Source: Paramecium octaurelia
Taxonomy: Eukaryota; Ciliophora; Oligohymenophorea; Peniculida; Parameciidae
Reading direction: 5' to 3'
Assembly: GCA_905182995.1 (NCBI GenBank)
Contig: CAJJDP010000051.1
Coordinates: 192,718-256,717, forward strand
DNA: 64,000 bases
Shown: piece by piece, positions 35,544 through 46,898 of the stretch
Numbering within the stretch: the stretch's first letter is position 1
Layout of the letters: the number at the start of each line of letters is the position of its first letter
Notes under the pieces: model-generated
What the model was told of the DNA's origin: nothing
The model's input: only the letters and a program-made list of their open reading frames with translations
Database searches by the model: none
Made by a program: the position numbers and the translations under genes

Positions 35544-36278
35544 ATGTTTAAGAAAAACAATAAGGAGAATCTAAAACCCATTACTTTGAACATCCCTAAA
35601 ATGGCTTAAAGGAATCAACTCAACTCAAATAGCACTTAATCAAATGCTTATTTAATAGAAACCTCAAGGTCTCCCAGAATTAGCTGTATTTAACTTATAA
35701 AATAACTAGAATTATATCAAAAAATTTAATAGTCTATCGATTAAAAAGCAGAAAATGAATCACAAGATGTTGTTTCATTTCATCAACAAAAGATTAGAGA
35801 CAAAATCAGAGGTTACAACCAAACCCCTACAATCACGAATTCTCAAGATTCTTTTAATATTTGGAATGATGAACAGCAACTCGATGGAAATATCATTGAA
35901 AACTACACTTTGAGATTTAGATCATTTGATAATTTCATTTAAAATAATGTTTCTTAAGATGAAATAGCAGAAAACATTTTAAAACTGTTAGGAATGAAAC
36001 ACAAGGTGAAAAATTTAGGAAAGATCCCATTCTTTAAAGAAGAACCAAAAGCAACAACCAATTATTTTGTTCCTCCACAAAAAGCATGGAGATTATTCAA
36101 AAAAAGACCTTTAAACTTTACTAGTACTTAATAAACTTCAAATTAAACATCTTAGTTAATCAATTCGAAGTCTAGATTAAACTCTTTGGAGATTTAAAAC
36201 TTAAATCAAACTAATTAAAGATAACTCAGTTCGCCTGATATTTTGAAGTTAAAATTTAAACAATTAAAGATGAAATGA
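35544..36278 (+). CDS. Basic unknown protein, 244 residues, intronless
   Basis: One open frame from MFKKNNKENLKPITLNIPK to TGA 36276-36278. Ser/Asn/Gln-rich ends flank a middle with some helical character (DEIAENILKLLGMKHKVKNL) and an aromatic-basic stretch (FVPPQKAWRLFKKRPLNF). No membrane segment or known domain. The stop is 26 bases from the stop of the convergent K+ channel gene. Its last 158 bases recur at 37575-37732 because of the assembly duplication. Confidence 0.68.
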
Positions 36279-36304
36279 AATTACATATATATATATAATT
36301 AGGA

Positions 36305-37573
36305 TCACCATTACTATGCCATTTTACGCTAAACTCTTCTTATTTTAATTATCATGGTTTTCACATAATAAAAGAATGAGTATTTACTTAAATATTCTAG
36401 CTCTCTTTGTCTTCGTTTTGATGATCCTTTTGGGATTTTCTCAATTTATATGATTATCGCTGAAATATTATTTTAAGGCATATAATCCTTATAATTCATC
36501 ATCTGATCAATATGCATACTAGTTTGGTGAGATGAGACTAATAGTAAATCAGATTAAAGTTTGTTGAATGATGAAGAATTGAAAGAGTTATTTAACAATT
36601 AATTTTGAGATTTGAGCTCTTACTAAAGTATTGACTTTCTTTATTTGGGCATTTAAGCAACGATAGAAGGTCTAAATTGCGTTTAGTGCCTCTTCTATTA
36701 AAGCATATTAGTTGAAACTAAAGGCGTAGGTTGAACATGGTCTTACTCAGCTATGATAATCCTAGATTTTGGTTCGTCAGAGTTGTATTTATCTTTCTCT
36801 TCATAAGTGGTTTTGTACAAATAACCAGATAAATAATCAGATATTTGAACTTTAGATTCATTTTCATCTTAAAAAGCTTTAACTGATAACTCAATGTTTT
36901 TGCAGAGTTTTCTGCAATTAGATTTATTAAATTGTCTTTTTTTAAAAATTCTTGAATTTTCATTCTCCTTAAAAGCTGCTGCTTTTATTCTTTTTTCTAA
37001 ATTTGGTTTATATTAGAAGGATGGACAATCTATGATTTAATGAGTGAATTATCTGCAATTCTAGCAACTTGAGATACACTTTGAATAATCAGAATTTAGT
37101 AGTATTTAATCTTTAATGTTATGGAATCTTTGAAAATCTTTTTAATAATATTGAATGATTTCTAAGAATTTGTCTCTCTATATTTTATAGAGCACTGCAT
37201 CATTTAAACACTTTGCAGAACATTTAGGATAGAGTCCGGTAAAAAAAGAGAATTCTCCAAATTTATCACCTTTTTTTAGTGTTGCTAAAGTTTTATTAGA
37301 TCTCTCTTCGAATAAGATTATCTATCCTGATTGGACGAAATATCTACTTTATTCAAAATAAAATACAAACTAGAGTCACTATATTCATTTTATTCGAAAA
37401 CTATATCATTAGATGCTAAGTATTAGGTTTCCAGATACCTTGAGATATCAGTCACTGCTTAAGTTGAAAATAAATCTTTGAGAAAAGTTATCTAATTTAG
37501 GATTTTTAATTAAATTGACTTTGTAATTTGATTTCTCAAATCCTCTGGTAGTTTCTCCATTATATTATTAATT
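36305..37573 (-). pseudogene. Truncated duplicate of the K+ channel C-terminal half
   Basis: An assembly copy of 37759-39027, broken at the N. It carries only the cyclic-nucleotide-binding domain and tail. Confidence 0.85.
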
Positions 37574-37574
37574 N

Positions 37575-37732
37575 CTAGTACTTAATAAACTTCAAATTAA
37601 ACATCTTAGTTAATCAATTCGAAGTCTAGATTAAACTCTTTGGAGATTTAAAACTTAAATCAAACTAATTAAAGATAACTCAGTTCGCCTGATATTTTGA
37701 AGTTAAAATTTAAACAATTAAAGATGAAATGA
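37575..37732 (+). pseudogene. Truncated duplicate of the end of the 35544-36278 gene
   Basis: Identical to 36121-36278, the last ~52 codons, beginning directly at the N. Assembly copy only. Confidence 0.8.
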
Positions 37733-37758
37733 AATTACATATATATATATAATTAGGA

Positions 37759-40407
37759 TCACCATTACTATGCCATTTTACGCTAAACTCTTCTTATTTT
37801 AATTATCATGGTTTTCACATAATAAAAGAATGAGTATTTACTTAAATATTCTAGCTCTCTTTGTCTTCGTTTTGATGATCCTTTTGGGATTTTCTCAATT
37901 TATATGATTATCGCTGAAATATTATTTTAAGGCATATAATCCTTATAATTCATCATCTGATCAATATGCATACTAGTTTGGTGAGATGAGACTAATAGTA
38001 AATCAGATTAAAGTTTGTTGAATGATGAAGAATTGAAAGAGTTATTTAACAATTAATTTTGAGATTTGAGCTCTTACTAAAGTATTGACTTTCTTTATTT
38101 GGGCATTTAAGCAACGATAGAAGGTCTAAATTGCGTTTAGTGCCTCTTCTATTAAAGCATATTAGTTGAAACTAAAGGCGTAGGTTGAACATGGTCTTAC
38201 TCAGCTATGATAATCCTAGATTTTGGTTCGTCAGAGTTGTATTTATCTTTCTCTTCATAAGTGGTTTTGTACAAATAACCAGATAAATAATCAGATATTT
38301 GAACTTTAGATTCATTTTCATCTTAAAAAGCTTTAACTGATAACTCAATGTTTTTGCAGAGTTTTCTGCAATTAGATTTATTAAATTGTCTTTTTTTAAA
38401 AATTCTTGAATTTTCATTCTCCTTAAAAGCTGCTGCTTTTATTCTTTTTTCTAAATTTGGTTTATATTAGAAGGATGGACAATCTATGATTTAATGAGTG
38501 AATTATCTGCAATTCTAGCAACTTGAGATACACTTTGAATAATCAGAATTTAGTAGTATTTAATCTTTAATGTTATGGAATCTTTGAAAATCTTTTTAAT
38601 AATATTGAATGATTTCTAAGAATTTGTCTCTCTATATTTTATAGAGCACTGCATCATTTAAACACTTTGCAGAACATTTAGGATAGAGTCCGGTAAAAAA
38701 AGAGAATTCTCCAAATTTATCACCTTTTTTTAGTGTTGCTAAAGTTTTATTAGATCTCTCTTCGAATAAGATTATCTATCCTGATTGGACGAAATATCTA
38801 CTTTATTCAAAATAAAATACAAACTAGAGTCACTATATTCATTTTATTCGAAAACTATATCATTAGATGCTAAGTATTAGGTTTCCAGATACCTTGAGAT
38901 ATCAGTCACTGCTTAAGTTGAAAATAAATCTTTGAGAAAAGTTATCTAATTTAGGATTTTTAATTAAATTGACTTTGTAATTTGATTTCTCAAATCCTCT
39001 GGTAGTTTCTCCATTATATTATTAATTTCCTCTTAACTTTCTAAATTTTCATTTTGAAATAGATGATGCTTTATGAAGTTTCTAGCTCTCAATTACAACT
39101 CCACTTCAACATTATTCTTATCCATGTAATCATTAATTCTCAATAACATTTTTTTATATTAATACTTTGTATCTTATATATTCTTCAAGATAATTCCAAT
39201 GGAATTGAGTGAATATGCATACACACAACTTGATAAAAACATCATGATTATAGTGAATACTATTTCGATCCAATTTTAGGGTGTTATATCTCCATACCCT
39301 ACTGTTACAATAGTAGTTGTAGCCCAATATATTGAATAGTTATATTTGATCATTATGCTTTCATTATCAATCTCATATTTCTTCAACCAAGACTTATCTA
39401 AGAGTATGCCACTCTTCTCTCCAACATAAAACCATATGCATGCCATAATATGAGAAAAAAAGAATATTGTTATGACAAGAGAAAATAAGTCTATCAAATT
39501 TGAAAAAGATCCTTTGGAATAGAGGGATTCAAGAAATTTGTCAAAATTTGTTATCACTTTTTTGGTTGTTACAATAATTTATATCATTTATAGAATTTCG
39601 AATATTAGACTCTCTTGAGATTTATTGAATATAGCTATCCAAATTATAAGACTTATTATATCTTACGCCCCCTACCCTTATAAATAATGTTTAACTATTT
39701 CGCTTCTTGTATTTATGATATCTCCAAATGAAATGGTGGATCTATTTAAATTGACCAAAATCTCCAAAAATAAATACCAAATAATAGTGACGATCAAGAA
39801 AAGTGGGGATTGATAAGTGAAAGCTGCTTAAAATGGACTTAGCCACAAAGAAATCATGTTGATAATAATTCCAATTAAATCCCAATACATTAACAACTGA
39901 CTTCCTGGTTGAAATATTTTGATAAATTTGGAATCGTCTCCAATATCTATTGAAATAGAAAGAAAGAGTACCTGACTAATCTTTTAAAAGAGAAGTGTGC
40001 TTTGATAAGTACTAATCTTAAATTTCTGACTTTAACTTTTAAGGTAGAATGTATGAGTTTCTAAAAAGATTCGAGATAAATCTATTAATGATTGCTTTGC
40101 CTTTGATTTGTTTCAAAAAGTTTGTTACCTTTTCTGAATCGCTAAATTACTTTTTATTATCCCCACTTTTTTAAAATAGTTTTTTCTAATTTTAGAAGGC
40201 ATATTACTGCAAATGAACTATAATTTGAAAGAGCCCTTGACTATCTCTCCTCATATTCTTGCTTTAGTTGTCTATTCGATTCTATTTAATCTTTTGATTC
40301 TGAATAGATGGAGCAATCTGAATTTTACTTTCTATATTATAAATATGATGGATTTCTTTTAAAAGTCGGTCCAATACTGGATCTCCTAGAGCTAATATTT
40401 ATCTCAT
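37759..40407 (-). CDS. Cyclic-nucleotide-gated K+ channel (CNGK/HCN-like), complete copy
   Basis: A six-TM voltage-gated-type channel. S1 is preceded by the family's HPxS-like IFQPGSQLLMYWDL; other helices include FLIVTIIWYLFLEILVNLN, IISLIIWIAIF and FSLVITIFFFSHIMACIWFY (S5). The pore is SIYWATTTIVTVGYGDITP with a K+-selective GYGD filter, then S6 (IIMMFLSSCVYAYSLNSIG). The C-linker leads to a cyclic-nucleotide-binding domain containing LKKGDKFGEFSFFTGLYPK. The conserved Arg of the phosphate-binding cassette is not obvious, so ligand gating is uncertain. Small introns are present. A Cys pair CISSCQNCRQ lies after the CNBD. Such channels are abundant in Paramecium cilia. TGA 37759-37761. Confidence 0.85.
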
Positions 40408-40645
40408 TTTAATTATTCATAATTATTTTATAGGATTAATTGTATATGTTTGTTTAATAAAGCATACTGGATAAATTTGATTTTTCATCAATATCATAAA
40501 ATGAATTAAGCAAATTATTAATATAGTATTTTGTCATTTAGTTAATTTAATATTGAATTACTAAAGTAACCACTAAATTAGTAGATCTTAACTAAATATA
40601 TAAAGCATCATAACAAATTTAAAGATTAATAAATTTATATTATAA

Positions 40646-41835
40646 ATGTTAGATCGAAGAAGTTAAAGTCCAATAGCCACAAGTCAAAGGATGGGAACTG
40701 CTAGAGCCATTTTCGACACAGGTCCTGAGCCAGAACCAACAAAGAGACTTACAAGGTCAATAAGAAATACCAGTACGGAACAAAAACAGGCTGAATAAAA
40801 ATAAATGCTTTTTTAATATGGAGGAGTGTCATCCCTGGACATGAATTGTACTTACAAATCTTTATCCAGCCCCAAATGTCCACTAGTACCCAAATTAACA
40901 AGCAAATTATCAATCATCAGAGATGGACACCTACAGAACCAGCCAAGTCTATAAGCCAATAGAAGTGAATGCATAATCGACTTCATAATTTAATTACTAA
41001 AGTATCGATTATTAAAAACCACAGACCGGATCATTTATATAGACAGGTACTTGAACTAATTATGATAGCATATATCAACAAATGTATTAAATATTATTAT
41101 CAATTAAGTTTAAGAACCGTAAGGTAGTGTGAAGAACTACTAGAGCAAAACAACCTATGAAGTTCCTAAGCCTGACACAAAATATCAGATGTACGATTTT
41201 GATAAAATTGCAAAACAAGAAAAACCGAAAGTTTATGAGAAATTTGAACCTTACAAGTTTGAACCACTAAAATATGATCAATTCGAAAAAATAAGGGATG
41301 TCCAATCTTCACAGAGATCAATTCCATAACCTAATCATTCAATCATGTTTGAATTTTTATTAAATATGTAGATAAACATCAAACAATCCATTTCCTTAAG
41401 ATAGAATTACTTTGGATACTTAATTCAACAGATCAAGTATGAACCTGCCTTCAGAGTAAGTAAGTTTGAGTAAATAAAAAATCAATGAATCCTTCCAATA
41501 ATAGGAAATTGTGATTTAAAATTAGAAGCCTTCTGAGCAGATACTGTATAAGTCCAACTATAAGGTACCCTCAGAACGTGAGGAATCAGTTAAGATGGAA
41601 TACAGACCTACTACTCCAGTTCAGACTCAATCATAATAACAATAGTCTATAGCAAGATAGTCTGAGGATCAACTCTATAGACAAGAACCAATTGAGATCA
41701 ACTTCAAACCCAGTTATGGTTAGAATTTTTCACTATAATTAAGGTGAACCTTAGAGGAAGTATGAAGATGAGTATGCCATTATAGAAAACGAGGCAAATG
41801 AGCATGAATTCAATGCAGGATGTCTAATCTTTTGA
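40646..41835 (+). CDS. Charged low-complexity unknown protein
   Basis: Starts MLDRRSQSPIATSQRMGTAR and contains repeated Glu-Pro-Tyr/Lys motifs (YEKFEPYKFEPLKYDQFEK) in the middle. The tail is Ser/Gln-rich (VQTQSQQQQSIARQSEDQLY, then YGEPQRKYEDEYAIIENE). Several 22-25 nt introns are evident, but those around 41000-41110 were not fixed uniquely. No domain recognised. The F-E-P-x-K-Y repeats resemble microtubule-associated proteins of ciliates, which is only a guess. TGA 41833-41835. Confidence 0.58.
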
Positions 41836-42004
41836 AATATCATTTAAAATATTATTTATCTGCAGTTAGACATTCAATTTTATTCTCATTTGATTATTCG
41901 GATTGTAATTTTTAATACTCATTAACAAAACACTCTAGTTTTGATGTATAATCAATGAGGTTTAAATAAAGCATATAATGTAAAGATGATATAAAATATA
42001 AATA

Positions 42005-42589
42005 ATGTAACAAAGTAGTATCACTTAAAATTAATTCAATACTGACGATGTTGGTCCTTGGTCTGATATCAATCAAAATTATAAAGCAATATTAGTGGAG
42101 TTTAACCAACAATAACCTACTTAGTATTCTAGCAAAGAAGAAAAGAACAAATTTATAACAACCAAAACATGCTATTCAAAGTTACATAAACAAAATGCAA
42201 CGACTACATGCAGCGAATTTCCTATTAGATGTATAAGAAATAGAGTCAAAAGTATCGATCAACCTTAGAGATAGCTCTTAAAAGTGACACCTATTAAACA
42301 ATTTTGTGAATTCAGAATATCAAAAGAATTATTAATTTATCGTAATACAGCTGATTTTCCAAAGCATAATATACCGAGAAATTTCTTATCTTTCTAGAAA
42401 TTCAAAAAATCAAATGAAAGAAAAAAGACATTAAATTTTTAAGAAATTAATCCACAATTGTAATAAATGCAAATGTAAATAAAAAAAATGGAAGAAATTA
42501 TTCAACAATAAAAAAGGTATTCCAGAGAAATAGGAGCCAAACGATTGTCAAATCCTAAATTTTAGACCTTCTTAAGCACTCTATACTGA
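42005..42589 (+). CDS. Unknown protein, 194 residues, with DVGPW motif
   Basis: An intronless frame. Near the N-terminus it has NTDDVGPWSDINQNY, very like DQDIGPWDNDE in the gene at 61183-61697. The rest is basic with a C-terminal helix (QMQMQIKKMEEIIQQQKR). No domain recognised. The shared motif suggests a small family with a conserved N-terminal peptide. Confidence 0.62.
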
Positions 42590-43738
42590 ATTTTGTTATC
42601 TGTGTTTCGAATATTATAAATATATAGATATAATTTAATTTTGATATATAAAATTGTTTATTTTGAAAAGGCAACTCTAAACTTTACAAAAAGTTATGAC
42701 TAAAGCTGAATGAGTTTAATATACAATTGCCAATAATTATAGGAAGGGTTTCGACTTTCTGCATCCAAATGATGTTATCAAATTGTTTTTAAATCCTATA
42801 AAATTACAAATAGATTTTTTTTAATTTTTTGATTAACATTGTCGGAAGAAGAATTAAAATAAACAAAATTATCTTATTAAATGGTTTGTTTTATATTAGA
42901 TGGATGATGACATTCTCGAGATTGATTAATTTATATTCTCTCTTCTATATTCATATTATTAAATTTAATAGTTAAATTCCATGTTTATTAAAAGTTATTA
43001 GCCAAATCATAGTTTTCATATTAGTAAATGTAAATTAACATTTACTATTATGAATATGCTATCGAATTCTTGCAGGATCCTTCAATATAATTAAGATAGC
43101 AATTTATTCTGATGTTTTTATTTAGTGACCTTTTTCATAATAATATTACACATTCCATTGTAATTTAACTTAAGGAGACAAATTTGTTAATATATAATTT
43201 ATAACTACTTAAGTTAAAATGCCCTATTATAAAAGATATTAAAATTAAACGAAAAATAAAATATTGTATAATTAGCAATCAAAATTAATATCATTTAATA
43301 TTACTACACCTAAAGTTAAATATAATTTGATCAATAATACTCTATTTAGTTTATTCCCAATAGTTTATAGGAATCCCTCAAAATTAATTTATTGAGGATC
43401 AAGAATCTTAAAAACATGTGTAATTTCTTTATCCTTAAGGATTCGATTAAATTATTTCAAATTTGAATTCAATTTATATAATCTAATTTAGTGGAGTTTT
43501 TAAAATTAGAGTTATTATGATTTAAAAAGTAACATAATAATCTGTAATTATTTTTTTATATTTTGATTGAGGAAAGATTCGTTACATTGGACTGAAAACT
43601 TATAATTCTTAGTAAAATCTTTTAGAGAAAAACATATAAATGAGATTGATGTGCATGCTTATGGAAATTTTATGATTATTGTTTTATCAAATATTCAAGA
43701 AATATACTGTTTGGGTGATAAAATTGAATAATTCATAA
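42590..43738. other. No confident gene; two coding-like patches
   Basis: About 1.15 kb between two gene ends. Around 42740-43100 the plus strand reads GFDFLHPNDVIKLFLNP and MDDDILEIDQFIFSLLYSY. Near 43580-43740 it reads INEIDVHAYGNFMIIVLS then IQEIYCLGDKIE, which resembles an RCC1 repeat. I could not link these into a gene, and the second patch runs into the antisense of the TMBIM-like gene. It may be a decayed RCC1-type gene or chance. Confidence 0.3.
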
Positions 43739-45857
43739 TCAAACAATACTAAAATATCTTTCATCTGTTTTGCAACACAATATTAAAATGGATTCAAAAA
43801 GGAGCATTAGGGTCAATATTTGAACAATTGCTATAGCTAAACAAACTGATCCTATATAAGCAATTAATCCTGCCATCATATAATCTAAAGGTATATTTTC
43901 ATCTCCCTTAAAAATTCTCTATAATACTTTATTTATAAAATACATCTTATCCTGTTGATATTAAAATGAGATGATAAGTAAAAAATACACAATATAAATA
44001 ATGATAAAGCCAGACAAATACAATAAAACCCCATTCTTCACTGTAAATACTAATAAATATTATAAATATTATTAACTAGGCTAAAGTGGATGTAGCAACC
44101 AATTCTAATTTAATTATATTATTACTTTCAAAACTAAATTTTTAAGTTGGAATAAAATTCAATATTAAAATGAATGATATTATCATAGTCGAAGTTAAGA
44201 GGATGGTATAAACTAAAAAAATAACTTTTTATTCACTAGGGTACTATAGTACTATCAATCCCAACAGATTTCCAAAAAGAAATATGACCATTGATGACAA
44301 TATAATAAATATTATCAACTTAAATGAAGTCCTTGCTTTTTTTGCGCATACTGCAATATAAAATATTATCACAAAGGCAACCGTGTAAAGTACATAAGTA
44401 TTACCTTCATCACGTCCAACTAGCAAATTCTAAAAACTTTCCAAATAAAATGTTAAAAAGGATATAATATAAACAAATATTAAATTAATTGCTTACACAT
44501 ATATCATCTTTAGCAGAAAGCGAAGNTAATTTATAACTACTTAAGTTAAAATGCCCTATTATAAAAGATATTAAAATTAAACGAAAAATAAAATATTGTA
44601 TAATTAGCAATCAAAATTAATATCATTTAATATTACTACACCTAAAGTTAAATATAATTTGATCAATAATACTCTATTTAGTTTATTCCCAATAGTTTAT
44701 AGGAATCCCTCAAAATTAATTTATTGAGGATCAAGAATCTTAAAAACATGTGTAATTTCTTTATCCTTAAGGATTCGATTAAATTATTTCAAATTTGAAT
44801 TCAATTTATATAATCTAATTTAGTGGAGTTTTTAAAATTAGAGTTATTATGATTTAAAAAGTAACATAATAATCTGTAATTATTTTTTTATATTTTGATT
44901 GAGGAAAGATTCGTTACATTGGACTGAAAACTTATAATTCTTAGTAAAATCTTTTAGAGAAAAACATATAAATGAGATTGATGTGCATGCTTATGGAAAT
45001 TTTATGATTATTGTTTTATCAAATATTCAAGAAATATACTGTTTGGGTGATAAAATTGAATAATTCATAATCAAACAATACTAAAATATCTTTCATCTGT
45101 TTTGCAACACAATATTAAAATGGATTCAAAAAGGAGCATTAGGGTCAATATTTGAACAATTGCTATAGCTAAACAAACTGATCCTATATAAGCAATTAAT
45201 CCTGCCATCATATAATCTAAAGGTATATTTTCATCTCCCTTAAAAATTCTCTATAATACTTTATTTATAAAATACATCTTATCCTGTTGATATTAAAATG
45301 AGATGATAAGTAAAAAATACACAATATAAATAATGATAAAGCCAGACAAATACAATAAAACCCCATTCTTCACTGTAAATACTAATAAATATTATAAATA
45401 TTATTAACTAGGCTAAAGTGGATGTAGCAACCAATTCTAATTTAATTATATTATTACTTTCAAAACTAAATTTTTAAGTTGGAATAAAATTCAATATTAA
45501 AATGAATGATATTATCATAGTCGAAGTTAAGAGGATGGTATAAACTAAAAAAATAACTTTTTATTCACTAGGGTACTATAGTACTATCAATCCCAACAGA
45601 TTTCCAAAAAGAAATATGACCATTGATGACAATATAATAAATATTATCAACTTAAATGAAGTCCTTGCTTTTTTTGCGCATACTGCAATATAAAATATTA
45701 TCACAAAGGCAACCGTGTAAAGTACATAAGTATTACCTTCATCACGTCCAACTAGCAAATTCTAAAAACTTTCCAAATAAAATGTTAAAAAGGATATAAT
45801 ATAAACAAATATTAAATTAATTGCTTACACATATATCATCTTTAGCAGAAAGCGAAG
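43195..45857. repeat. Assembly duplication 4: 1331-bp direct copies flanking a single N at 44526
   Basis: 43195-44525 recurs at 44527-45857 (offset 1332), separated by one N. Both hold most of the TMBIM-like gene plus ~540 bases downstream of it. Confidence 0.9.
43739..44525 (-). pseudogene. Truncated duplicate of the TMBIM-like gene
   Basis: An assembly copy of 45071-45857, missing the first ~43 codons, which lie beyond the N. Confidence 0.85.
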
Positions 45858-46007
45858 AAGCTAGTTTAAAGTGTATTCAGGATGTTCCTCATTAAATATA
45901 ACATAGGATTTCCCTAAATTAATTCATCCATTACATAAAAAGGGTGTTATTTGTGCATCCTCCAATTTTATTAAGTGATCAGTTTTCTTTATACGTTCTG
46001 TTTCCAT
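45071..46007 (-). CDS. BI-1/TMBIM (Lifeguard)-like membrane protein, complete copy
   Basis: A 292-residue protein with about seven TM segments. A cytosolic N-terminus (METERIKKTDHLIKLEDAQ) leads into RFLLKMIYVQAINLIFVYI, positioned like the FxRKVYxxLxxQL start of TMBIM proteins. Then come VLYTVAFVIIFYIAVC, LIIFIILSSMVIFLFG, VIFLVYTILLTSTMIISFIL and others. Near the C-terminus LYCDKMYFINKVL followed by LDYMMAGLIAYIGSVC resembles the family's YDTQ-x-I...DYxxAALxLYLDI. Introns of 21 and 37 nt give an exact count; 37 nt is long for this genome. TMBIM proteins are ER/Golgi calcium-leak and anti-stress factors. The family call is moderate, as key residues have diverged. Confidence 0.6.
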
Positions 46008-46898
46008 TTCAATATTTTCAATACAAAAAATATAAATCTGCAAAATCTCGTACCCTTTATATAATATAATATTCTCTATCAATTATATAAAAATTCTATG
46101 TAAATTCTACTTAAATTCTATATAAATTCTACTCAAATTCTAAGTAAAAATGGAAAGATATAATAAACAAACCTAATATCATTAATAGTTAAAAGAAACT
46201 TTATTTATTTTCCTTTTTATTGTTTAGATGTTAATGTTGTAGTATCCCAAAAAGTAATATCATGAAATTTTGGGTTGAACCGTATATAAGAATTTATTGT
46301 TACATTCACAAAAGTTTTTTATATATAAAAATCAAATTTGAAAATTAAATAGAATCTAGAATTGTATGTATAGATAAACTTTAGAATATGAAATTAAAGA
46401 GTTTTCAAGAATTAAATTATAATATCTAAATTATCAATTAGAAATTAAGTTTTATATTTATATAGTATAATACAGATATAATTTTTGATTTAATTATTCA
46501 GCTCTTGTAAAAGTTATTAAGTGCAAGAAATGATATCCTTCCATTTAAGTTCATATCCAAAAATTAATTGGTTAATTAAAACAAATCAGATATATTGATG
46601 TAAAATTTCTTCTACGAAATTTAATCCTAGTATTTATTATGTTTTTAATTACAAATAATCTACTATCTAATTTAAAATTGCTAATTAAGATTGTTTTTAT
46701 GAATACATTCTCTTAAAATAGATGAAACAAGAGGAGATTATTAAATAATTCATGATAATGAATAATTATAAATGATTATAATAATGGGTATAAATTTGAA
46801 ATGATTCTTAAAGGAAATATGAAAGTGAAAGTATCAATTTTTCCAATTTGATAAATATATAAGAGGGTAAATCAGGGCGATCTTATGTTATTGATAAA
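46008..46898. other. Long divergent intergenic region, possible 5' exons of the MORN gene
   Basis: About 890 bases, unusually long for this window. At 46105-46147 four near-copies of an ATTCTAnnTAAATTCTAC-like unit form a short tandem repeat. The last ~180 bases have a coding-like frame (ESESINFSNLINIQEG) running into the next gene without an ATG, so an upstream exon may be missed. Confidence 0.45.
46105..46147. repeat. Short imperfect tandem repeat
   Basis: Repeats of a 12-13 base unit, AAATTCTATnTA-like, about 3.5 times, just upstream of the TMBIM-like gene (which is on the minus strand). No protein reading. It may be part of the promoter or a simple repeat. Confidence 0.5.

Larger units (their letters stand above)
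36121..39027. repeat. Assembly duplication 3: 1453-bp direct copies flanking a single N at 37574
   Basis: 36121-37573 recurs at 37575-39027 (offset 1454). Copies contain the end of the 35544 gene and the C-terminal half of the channel gene. The left copy continues the real upstream gene and the right copy continues the real channel gene. Confidence 0.9.
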
